Shown piece by piece: positions 1 to 6,372 of a stretch of 24,764 nt of DNA. Each line of letters starts with the position of its first letter. Within the stretch, counting starts at the first letter, position 1. The translations under genes and the position numbers were made by a program. Under the pieces are notes generated by a model. The model saw only the letters and a program-made list of their open reading frames with translations. It had not been told where the DNA came from and made no database searches. The stretch comes from Paraclostridium ghonii (GTDB lineage: Bacteria; Bacillota; Clostridia; Peptostreptococcales; Peptostreptococcaceae): contig NZ_JAKEDR010000038.1 in assembly GCF_023653455.1 (NCBI RefSeq), forward strand, positions 1 through 24,764, given 5' to 3'.

Positions 1-87
1 ATATATTTAATCTAATAACACAAATGGTACACTTTAAATATTTTATTCATACATATAAATTAATAGATTATTTAGGGAGGGATTTTT

Positions 88-1317
88 TTGTATACAGGGT
101 TATTAACAATTAAAGTAACTGATGAGACTACTAACTTCCCTATTGAAGGAGTTTGTATAAATATATGTTCTATGCCTAAAGAAGGGTGTAAAAAAAGCAA
201 ATATATTTACAAAAATCTCATCACAAATATATCTGGAATGGTAAAAAATATATCATTAGATGCCCCAAACTTTATGTACTCTCAAGTTCCTAATTCACCT
301 AGGGCTTATAGTACTTATATCTTAACTATTTCTAAAGAGGGTTACCAGAGCGTTGTATTAGAAGGAGTTCAAATTCTTCCTCTTGTAGAAGCTATTCAAA
401 ATATTTCACTTTCAAGAACTTCTCCTTTTACTGCAAACAAAAAAATATATAAAATAGGTGATAATACATTATACGAAAATTATCCACCTAAAATATTTGA
501 GGATGATTTAAAACAAGGACCTTTTGTTTTACCTTATGTTGTTGTTCCTGAATATATAATAGTTCATGATGGCCTTCCAAGTGACAAAAACGCACCCAAT
601 TATTGGATTCCATTTAGAGATTATATTAAAAATGTTGCAAGTTCTGAAATCTATGCTACATGGCCAACAGAAACATTATATGCAAATGTAGTGGCTATAG
701 TTTCTTTTACTTTAAATAGAGTTTATACTGAATGGTACAGAAACATGGGATTTGACTTTACTATTACCTCTTCTACGGCTTATGACCACAAATTTATATA
801 CAATAGAAATATATTTGATACAATAAATGTTGTTGTTGATAATATATTTAATGTTTATATTCAAAGACCAAAAGGTAATAAACAACCACTTTTAGCTCAA
901 TATTGTGATGGAATACAAACTAAATGTCCTGGTAAAATGAGCCAATGGGGAAGTAAATATCTAGGAGATCAAGGTTATAAATTTGATGAAATATTAAAAT
1001 ATTATTATGGTCAAGATATAGGTCTTCAAGGTGCTGATATGATAGAAGGTGTTCCTTATTCATTCCCTGGATATACTTTAACTCTTTGGTCTAGTGGAGA
1101 ACCAGTTGTAACTATTCAAAATCAATTAAATGCTATATCTATTGCATACCCTGCTCTTCCTAAGGTTGATGTGGATGGTATTTATGGTCCAAAAACACAA
1201 GAAAGTGTTAGAAAATTCCAAGAAATTTTTAGAATGAACCAAACCGGAGATGTCGATTTTGCTACTTGGTATGCTATATCAAGAATTTATGTAGCTGTTA
1301 CCAAAATGGCAGAGTAA
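88..1317 (+). CDS. SleC-like SpoIID/peptidoglycan-binding protein (possible spore cortex-lytic enzyme)
   Basis: A 409-residue protein with three parts. Residues 1-110 form a beta-rich segment like a carboxypeptidase-regulatory or transthyretin-like domain. Residues about 175-310 are SpoIID/LytB-like: the NVASSEIYATWPTETLYANV stretch resembles the catalytic-Glu region of SpoIID (E187 or E195 are candidates), followed by QYCDG, SQWGSKYLGDQGY and EILKYYYG. Residues about 335-400 are a PG_binding_1 domain (DGIYGPKTQESVRKFQ, then TGDVDFATW). The SpoIID family are lytic transglycosylases acting on spore peptidoglycan, and the same layout is known from clostridial SleC cortex-lytic enzymes. The start is TTG at 88, chosen because AGGGAGG ends 7 nt upstream. 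There is no obvious signal peptide. It is the only plus-strand gene and converges on eutQ. No csp protease gene, needed to process true SleC, is in view, so it may be a paralog rather than the main germination enzyme. Confidence 0.75.
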   Translation: MYTGLLTIKVTDETTNFPIEGVCINICSMPKEGCKKSKYIYKNLITNISGMVKNISLDAPNFMYSQVPNSPRAYSTYILTISKEGYQSVVLEGVQILPLVEAIQNISLSRTSPFTANKKIYKIGDNTLYENYPPKIFEDDLKQGPFVLPYVVVPEYIIVHDGLPSDKNAPNYWIPFRDYIKNVASSEIYATWPTETLYANVVAIVSFTLNRVYTEWYRNMGFDFTITSSTAYDHKFIYNRNIFDTINVVVDNIFNVYIQRPKGNKQPLLAQYCDGIQTKCPGKMSQWGSKYLGDQGYKFDEILKYYYGQDIGLQGADMIEGVPYSFPGYTLTLWSSGEPVVTIQNQLNAISIAYPALPKVDVDGIYGPKTQESVRKFQEIFRMNQTGDVDFATWYAISRIYVAVTKMAE

Positions 1318-1342
1318 AAAATTACAATTCAAAATAAATAGA

Positions 1343-1419
1343 AAAAGTGGTAATAGAAGTTTTAGCGACCTTTAAAGCATCCTTTCAGCTTTGGGATCAA
1401 AACTACTATTACCACTTTC
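1343..1419 (-). terminator. Long structured hairpin ending the eut operon
   Basis: The outer arms are 1344-1363 and 1399-1418: 13 bp (AAAGTGGTAATAG with its complement), one A-A mismatch, then 6 bp. The 35-nt apex contains a second nested stem (74-78 with 88-92 in 13xx numbering, plus flanking GACC/GGATC pairing). On the minus strand the last arm is followed by CTTTTTCTATTTATTTT, a usable U-rich tract, so it should terminate transcription from eutQ. On the plus strand the U tract is poor. It is larger than a normal terminator. Confidence 0.7.
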
Positions 1420-1445
1420 TCAACTACAAAATTTTCAAGTCTAAT

Positions 1446-1919
1446 TTAATTTTGTGATGCCCAATCAGCAGGATAAGTTACATATATAAATCTAGCATAA
1501 TCTTTAACTGAGAATTTTATACTACTACCTTTTGGAATTAATATTATTTCTCCTTCAGATGCTGATATGGTTTTTCCATTTATTATTATATCTAAGGTCC
1601 CCTCTATCACATAATCTATTTCATCATAATTTAATGTCCAGTCAAATGTAGTTTCTTTCATCTCCATTATCCCACATCCTAATCTAGGACTTTCTTCTAA
1701 TGTAAATAAATCTTTAGTATACACTACATCTCTTGGATTTCCTGTGTCTAATCTGTTGGATTCATCTACCTTTACAGTTGGTAATTTTATAGAGATTACT
1801 CCACTTTCATCTTTATCTCTTAAAAAATCAACACTGTTTTCACTACCATTTATCTTTTCTTGTATGATTTGTCTTACTAATTGTTCTAGCATTGCTTTAT
1901 CTAAGTTTTTGATATCCAT
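1446..1919 (-). CDS. eutQ: EutQ-type cupin protein, short form (putative acetate kinase)
   Basis: A 157-residue protein. Its C-terminal half is the EutQ cupin: RLGCGIMEMKETTFDWTLN, DEIDYVIEGTLDIIINGK, ASEGEIILIPKGSSIKF and YVTYPADW. In Salmonella, EutQ has been reported to have acetate kinase activity and to matter for the microcompartment. Salmonella EutQ is about 229 residues, so this form lacks roughly the first 70. It instead opens with an amphipathic helix (DKAMLEQLVRQIIQEKI) that looks like an encapsulation peptide. The start at 1919 is preferred because GGAG lies 10 nt upstream; an in-frame ATG at 1928 overlaps the eutH stop and sits too close to that site. It is the last gene of the operon, 1 nt after eutH. 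Confidence 0.85.
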   Translation of the reverse strand: MDIKNLDKAMLEQLVRQIIQEKINGSENSVDFLRDKDESGVISIKLPTVKVDESNRLDTGNPRDVVYTKDLFTLEESPRLGCGIMEMKETTFDWTLNYDEIDYVIEGTLDIIINGKTISASEGEIILIPKGSSIKFSVKDYARFIYVTYPADWASQN

Positions 1920-1920
1920 C

Positions 1921-3015
1921 TTAAGCATTCTCCTTTTTTAACATCTTATTTGCTAATCCCATAGCTAAAATAACTGCAGTAATTCCTCCTACTAACTTAG
2001 CTACTATCATAGGAGCTATCATGTCAGGATTAAATCCAGCAGTAAATCCTAAATGATCTCCAAATACAAATGCTGCTGATACTGAAAATGCTACATTGAT
2101 AATTTTCCCTCTATCATCCATATCTTTCATCATGCCAAACATAGGTATACAGTTGGCTAAACTCGCCACTAATCCAGCAGCAGCTATATCATTCATTCCT
2201 AAGATCTTACCTAAAGCCATTAATGGTTTGTTAAATACCTTAGTTATAACAAATACTAGTGGGAATGCACCAGCTAAAACTATAGCTATATCTCCAACAA
2301 TTTCTATTCCATCGCTAATAGGTTTCATACCCTGTATTACAACAATTCCAGTTAAAGCTTCAACTATAGCTGCTGCAAGACCTAGAGTTATTACTATAAC
2401 AACTCCTTTACCAAAGTAAGTAAAGCCTTTAATCATTGCACTTTCAAACTTTAATAATCCTAAAGCTATTATTGCTGCAAATATTATTATAGGAATTAAG
2501 TTTCTAACTATCATCATTACATCAAACCCTGCAACTAATCCTCCTACAAATGCTCCTATAGGTATAGTTATTATACCTGCAAGAATTCCACTTGCTAAGA
2601 ATTTTTGATCTTTTTTATCTATTATTCCAAGTGCTACCGGTATTATAAATACTATAGTTGGTCCCATCATAGCTCCAACTATAAGTCCTCCAAATAATCC
2701 TGCATTTGGATCTTTTGCAAGTTCCATTGCAAGAGGTGCTCCACCCATATCATTTGCTAGTATAGAACCCGCAAACATAGCTGGGTCAGCCCCTAACATA
2801 TCAAATATTGGAACTATTACAGGTCTTAATACATTTGCTAGTACTGGTGCTAAGCATATAACCCCAACCATTGCAACTGCAAGTGATCCCATAGCAACAA
2901 TACCTTCTTCAAATTGTTCACCTAAACCAAATTTATTGCCTATACACTTATCTATAGCACCCAATACCATAAATGCTACCATTATATAGATTATAATTTC
3001 ATTTATTATACTCAT
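1921..3015 (-). CDS. eutH: Ethanolamine permease EutH
   Basis: A 364-residue integral membrane protein with about ten or eleven hydrophobic segments and glycine-rich loops typical of the EutH family, for example MGSLAVAMVGVICLAPVL, ANDMGGAPLAMELA, GLIVGAMMGPTIVFIIP and FGDHLGFTAGFNPDMI. The length matches the family. It brings ethanolamine across the cytoplasmic membrane and matters most when external amine is low or protonated. The start ATG at 3015 has GAGAGGAT upstream and follows the stop of the BMC-T gene by 2 nt, so it should be co-transcribed and probably translationally coupled. Confidence 0.95.
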   Translation of the reverse strand: MSIINEIIIYIMVAFMVLGAIDKCIGNKFGLGEQFEEGIVAMGSLAVAMVGVICLAPVLANVLRPVIVPIFDMLGADPAMFAGSILANDMGGAPLAMELAKDPNAGLFGGLIVGAMMGPTIVFIIPVALGIIDKKDQKFLASGILAGIITIPIGAFVGGLVAGFDVMMIVRNLIPIIIFAAIIALGLLKFESAMIKGFTYFGKGVVIVITLGLAAAIVEALTGIVVIQGMKPISDGIEIVGDIAIVLAGAFPLVFVITKVFNKPLMALGKILGMNDIAAAGLVASLANCIPMFGMMKDMDDRGKIINVAFSVSAAFVFGDHLGFTAGFNPDMIAPMIVAKLVGGITAVILAMGLANKMLKKENA

Positions 3016-3017
3016 GG

Positions 3018-3575
3018 TTATCCTCTCCCTATTAAATGTTTTATTATTTTTTCATCTACATGAGGCATTACTGAAGCTTTTATTATTTCTTTATCATTTA
3101 ATTCTTTTTTACCTTCATCTATTCCATAATTTACACTACTTAAACTTCCACATACTATATATACAAGTTTTCCTCCTATTGCAAATGACAATTGAAGCTT
3201 AATGATGTTTGTATCACTACTTTTTAAAGTTTTATCTAATGCTTTTAATCCAGCACACACTTTACTAGTTTCCATAACCCCTATACAACTAACTTCACTT
3301 ATAGGTTCGTATTTGTTTTTCAATGCATATATTATGCTTTCATGTACTGAGTTTATAACAAAGCTATCTACGACAAATCCTTGCGATATACTAATACCAT
3401 AATCTACAGCAGTATTAACTTCTCCTGTATCACCGCTTATAATTATAATAAATTTACCCGGACAAATACTTTTTAAGTATAATATATCAACATAAGATTT
3501 TTTAACCATTTCATTAGATACTTCAATTCCCTTTGCAATACTTCTAAACTCTATAGATCCTATGCTTTTATTCAT
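3018..3575 (-). CDS. PduT-like tandem BMC-domain trimeric shell protein with Fe-S-type cysteine
   Basis: A 185-residue protein with two BMC domains. The first is about residues 3-90 (IGSIEFRSIAKGIEVSNEMV, CPGKFIIIISGDTGEVNTAV). The second is about 95-180 (ISEVSCIGVMETSKVCAGLK, LSFAIGGKLVYIVCGSLSSV). The CPGK motif puts a cysteine at residue 38. In PduT the corresponding Cys38 from three subunits holds a [4Fe-4S] cluster at the trimer pore, so this protein may pass electrons or a cluster across the shell. The start at 3575 (second of two adjacent ATGs) is chosen for SD spacing; it overlaps eutN by 8 bp. PduT is classically a propanediol shell protein, so its use in a eut operon is of note. The Fe-S role is inferred. 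Confidence 0.8.
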   Translation of the reverse strand: MNKSIGSIEFRSIAKGIEVSNEMVKKSYVDILYLKSICPGKFIIIISGDTGEVNTAVDYGISISQGFVVDSFVINSVHESIIYALKNKYEPISEVSCIGVMETSKVCAGLKALDKTLKSSDTNIIKLQLSFAIGGKLVYIVCGSLSSVNYGIDEGKKELNDKEIIKASVMPHVDEKIIKHLIGRG

Positions 3576-3840
3576 CATGTACCTCTAATGAATCTACAAC
3601 TCCAACTATGGTAGCATCAACTGGTATAGATCTGTCCTCCAAAGATTCTCTAGCTCCAGATCCTCTAGTAACTAATACTAAATCTCCATTCCCTGCTCCT
3701 GCATTATCAGCTGCAACTAAAAATCCATCACTATATGAATCTTTGTCTTTTAAAAGTTTTAAAACTAATAATTTTTGTCCACATAATTTTTCATCTTTTC
3801 TTGTGGCCCACACATTTCCAACTACTTTTCCAATCTCCAT
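3568..3840 (-). CDS. eutN: EutN/CcmL-type pentameric shell vertex protein
   Basis: A 90-residue protein with the EutN/CcmL beta-barrel signature: MEIGKVVGNVWATRK at the start, LLVLKLL, then DNAGAGNGDLVLVTRGSGAR and VDATIVGVVDSLEV. Family members form pentamers that cap the vertices of bacterial microcompartments. The length is normal. The start ATG at 3840 has GGAG 9 nt upstream. The gene starts 13 nt after the upstream hypothetical eut gene and overlaps the BMC-T gene, which supports translational coupling of shell components. Confidence 0.93.
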   Translation of the reverse strand: MEIGKVVGNVWATRKDEKLCGQKLLVLKLLKDKDSYSDGFLVAADNAGAGNGDLVLVTRGSGARESLEDRSIPVDATIVGVVDSLEVHDE

Positions 3841-3853
3841 AAGAATATCTCCT

Positions 3854-4534
3854 TTACTCTTTATCTACTTTTAAGTTGTGTATTCTTATAAAATCATTAG
3901 CTAGTGGTGTTATTATACTTTTCTTACCTAATAAAATTTTATCTATACCATTTATTTGAGGTTTTCTTAAATCAGATTCTGATATAAGTTTTTTACTTCT
4001 CAAATCAAGTACATCTTTATTTAAATTTACGTTGAATTCATTTTCTTTGTTTTTTTCTATATACTCTTCTTTGCAATTTATTTTATTTTCATTTAATATG
4101 CTTTTCGAATCTTTTATTATCTCTACCCCATAACTCTTAATTTCTTTTTCAAAGTTTAAATATTTGTTATATAAAGCTTTTGGAGCTGTTTGTTTATACC
4201 TTTTATATTCAAGTCCATCTTCCATTATATAAACTTTTTTACCGCTCATAATCATCTTTAGTATAAAACGTTCTTCATCTGAAACACTATTTCCAATAGC
4301 TAAATTACAAAGTCCTCTTAAACAAAGTTTTGATACTATCAAAACATCACAATCTTTAACATCTTTATCGTAATTTAAGATTTTAAATTTATCATCTAAG
4401 AATTTATATTTTTCTTCATCTCTTTCCCACATTAATACACATATAGGAAGATCTTTATTTTCTTTTGCATCTTGATTTTTAAGTTTTGTATATATTTCAT
4501 CTACTATAAATTCTATAAGCTTATCATAATCCAT
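3854..4534 (-). CDS. Firmicute-specific ethanolamine utilization protein of unknown function (eut_hyp/TIGR02536-like)
   Basis: A 226-residue protein that I place in the hypothetical Eut family of Firmicute operons, described as flavoprotein-like, by position and layout. The N-terminus has an amphipathic helix (MDYDKLIEFIVDEIYTKLKN) like a cargo-encapsulation peptide. Residues about 30-110 alternate strands and helices (ICVLMWERDEEKYKFL, CDVLIVSKLCLRGLCNLAIG, GKKVYIMEDGLEYKRYK), suggesting a Rossmann or flavoprotein-like fold. A charged linker follows. The C-terminal 45 residues (LISESDLRKPQ, then KSIITPLANDFI) closely resemble the N-terminus of EutT next door. The start at 4534 is chosen over a GTG at 4543 because GGTGAG precedes it. 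Function is unknown; I would guess an accessory factor for cofactor or core assembly. Confidence 0.7.
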   Translation of the reverse strand: MDYDKLIEFIVDEIYTKLKNQDAKENKDLPICVLMWERDEEKYKFLDDKFKILNYDKDVKDCDVLIVSKLCLRGLCNLAIGNSVSDEERFILKMIMSGKKVYIMEDGLEYKRYKQTAPKALYNKYLNFEKEIKSYGVEIIKDSKSILNENKINCKEEYIEKNKENEFNVNLNKDVLDLRSKKLISESDLRKPQINGIDKILLGKKSIITPLANDFIRIHNLKVDKE

Positions 4535-4548
4535 ACATCTCACCTACC

Positions 4549-5181
4549 TTATAGATTATCTTTTATTATTCTAGCTAAACATCCTTTGCTAAATCCGCAT
4601 GCATTGGCTTCATCATAATCAATATGCATAAATGTTTCAAAGTTTTTATTAACTCTTATAACAACATCACCAAATATTAATGGTCTTTTTCCAAATACCT
4701 TAACTTTTACAACTTCATTGTCAGAAACGTTAAACTTTTTAGCATCCTCTTCATTCATATGCACATGTCTTTTTGCTACCATAAGGCCTTTTTCTAAATT
4801 AATACTTTCTTTTTCTGTGTATACTTTTATACCTAGCGTTCCATTTAAATCTCCACTTTGCTTTATAGGTGCTTTTAATCCTAATTGAGAACAATCAGTT
4901 AAAGATACTTCAACTTGAGTTTGTGCTCTTTCTGGTCCAAGTACTATAACATTTTTAAATTCACCTTTAGGTCCACTTATACAAACTCTCTCTTTACAAG
5001 CATATTGACCTGGTTGAGATAAGTCTTTTAGCTTTGTAAGTTGATATCCTACTCCAAATAATTTATCTATATCCGCTCTACTTAAATGAATATGTCTTCC
5101 AGACGCTTCAACTTCTATAAATGCTTCTTTTTTTACTCTTTTTACAACTTCATCTACGATATTATTTAATGCTATATTCAT
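4549..5181 (-). CDS. pduL: PduL-type phosphate acyltransferase (acetyl-CoA to acetyl phosphate)
   Basis: A 210-residue PduL family protein. The zinc-site histidines are visible in GRHIHLSRADID (H30, H32), AKRHVHMNEEDA (H139, H141) and MHIDYDEANACGF (H186), and LGPERAQTQVEVSLTDC contains the conserved active-site arginine region. The N-terminal helix (NIALNNIVDEVVKRVKKE) looks like the encapsulation peptide known from PduL. In the core it converts EutE-made acetyl-CoA to acetyl phosphate, recycling CoA. It replaces the EutD/Pta-type enzyme of enterobacterial eut operons and is often annotated eutD in Firmicutes. An upstream in-frame TTG at 5193 would run through the GGAGGAT ribosome binding site, so ATG at 5181 is the start. 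Confidence 0.92.
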   Translation of the reverse strand: MNIALNNIVDEVVKRVKKEAFIEVEASGRHIHLSRADIDKLFGVGYQLTKLKDLSQPGQYACKERVCISGPKGEFKNVIVLGPERAQTQVEVSLTDCSQLGLKAPIKQSGDLNGTLGIKVYTEKESINLEKGLMVAKRHVHMNEEDAKKFNVSDNEVVKVKVFGKRPLIFGDVVIRVNKNFETFMHIDYDEANACGFSKGCLARIIKDNL

Positions 5182-5193
5182 ACTATCCTCCAA

Positions 5194-5952
5194 CTATTTA
5201 TATTTATTTGTTCTAATTTTATAGATCATAATCCAAAATACTGAGGATAATCGGTTTAAAGCTTTTATTAAATCTTCTCTTTCAACTTGTCCATATTCTC
5301 CTTTAAAAGCTTCATATGCAGCAAGCTCTACTTCTCTTGTTATTGTTCTTATACTATTTATCTCAACTACCATTTCTCCCATTTCATAATTTGGAAACTC
5401 ATGACCTATTCCAAAGTATTTCTTGGGATAATGAGATTGTTCTCTTAACTCTTGTGGTGTCAATCCTAAAAGTTTAAAGTCTTCTAATTTTTCTTCTAAA
5501 ACTTCACATCTCATTATGTTTCTAACAAACTCTAAAACTTCTTGAAGGTCTTTTAATAGCTTTTTCATATCATGTTTTTTACATAAAATTTGAGCTTGCA
5601 AAATTCTAGCTTCTAAGGAGTCTACCTTGCCTCTTAAAACAATTCTTTTATGATCTTTAAATACAAGTAAATTACCGTTTAAAGAAGTCATATGTTCAGG
5701 TTTTTCGTCTAAATTAGCTCCAAATACAGTAACATACTTATATTTTTTTTCTTGTTTTACATCATTCTTAACTTCACTATTTTTATTTTTTTCTATGTTG
5801 TCTAATGAATCTACATATTTTAAAACTATATTCTTATCATTTAAATAAGATTTTGCTGAAGGCGTTATAATTTGACCTTTTTGAACGTAAAATTCTTTTA
5901 TATCTGTATGTCCTATTTTTTTTCTTACTTCACTTTCTGTTAGAACACCCAT
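5194..5952 (-). CDS. eutT: EutT-type ATP:cob(I)alamin adenosyltransferase
   Basis: A 252-residue protein. Its core matches the EutT/PduO fold: EKPEHMTSLNGNLLVFKDH, RIVLRGKVDSLEARILQAQ, a region around FVRNIMRCEVLEEKL, and LIKALNRLSSVFWIMI near the end. It makes adenosylcobalamin, the cofactor of EutBC. The first 48 residues (LTESEVRKKIGHTD, then QIITPSAKSYL) match the EutT N-terminal segment I recall from enterobacteria and also the C-terminus of the adjacent hypothetical protein. The cysteine-rich H-x11-CC-x2-C metal motif of Salmonella EutT is absent here; the equivalent stretch (residues about 50-75) has no cysteine. The start ATG at 5952 follows AGGAG. It lies 76 nt after eutM, separated by a terminator-like hairpin. 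Confidence 0.88.
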   Translation of the reverse strand: MGVLTESEVRKKIGHTDIKEFYVQKGQIITPSAKSYLNDKNIVLKYVDSLDNIEKNKNSEVKNDVKQEKKYKYVTVFGANLDEKPEHMTSLNGNLLVFKDHKRIVLRGKVDSLEARILQAQILCKKHDMKKLLKDLQEVLEFVRNIMRCEVLEEKLEDFKLLGLTPQELREQSHYPKKYFGIGHEFPNYEMGEMVVEINSIRTITREVELAAYEAFKGEYGQVEREDLIKALNRLSSVFWIMIYKIRTNKYK

Positions 5953-5977
5953 ATACTCACAACTCCTATCGGATGTG

Positions 5978-6011
5978 TAAAAAGGGGTGTCTCGAATTGA
6001 AACAACCCCTA
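5978..6011 (-). terminator. Intrinsic terminator/attenuator between eutM and eutT
   Basis: On the minus strand AGGGGT, one bulged T, then GTTTC pairs with GAGAC and ACCCCT around a 5-nt loop (AATTC), and the stem is followed directly by TTTTT (plus-strand A5979-5983). This is a complete Rho-independent terminator in the 76-nt gap after the small, presumably abundant eutM shell gene. Partial termination here would give more EutM than EutT and the distal enzymes. Confidence 0.75.
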
Positions 6012-6028
6012 TTTACTTTAAATTTTTA

Positions 6029-6316
6029 TTACTTTTCACTAACTTTTGGTAATATAGCGTCTACTTCAAAGTGTGGTCTTGGTATAACGTGTACTGATAC
6101 TAATTCTCCTACTCTTTCAGCTGCAGCTGCTCCTGCGTCTGTTGCAGCTTTAACAGCTCCAACATCTCCTCTTACCATTACTGTAACTAATCCTCCACCA
6201 ACTTGTTCTTTTCCAACTAATTGAACGTTTGCTGCTTTAACCATTGCATCTGCTGCTTCTATTGCTCCTACTAATCCTTTAGTTTCTATCATTCCTAATG
6301 CGTTTGCGTTTGCCAT
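6029..6316 (-). CDS. eutM: EutM hexameric BMC shell protein
   Basis: A 95-residue single-BMC-domain protein that covers the whole canonical BMC-H fold: [60 protein letters not shown] and [15 protein letters not shown]. The VGGGLVT loop lines the hexamer pore. It is probably the main facet protein. The start is ATG at 6316: an in-frame TTG at 6331 would translate through the GGAGGG ribosome binding site, so the five extra residues are spurious. It lies 56 nt after eutE, a larger gap than most in this operon, and is followed by an intrinsic terminator. Confidence 0.95.
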   Translation of the reverse strand: MANANALGMIETKGLVGAIEAADAMVKAANVQLVGKEQVGGGLVTVMVRGDVGAVKAATDAGAAAAERVGELVSVHVIPRPHFEVDAILPKVSEK

Positions 6317-6372
6317 AATATTTCCCTCCAAAATTTTATAGTTTATTTTAATTTTTATTTAACAAATTTTAA

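Noticed and set aside
1..87. Possible sporulation sigma promoter (CATACATA near position 49) upstream of the SleC-like gene
   Set aside because: The -10 resembles sigma-E (CATACAnT) but misses one base, and no matching -35 was found at the right spacing.
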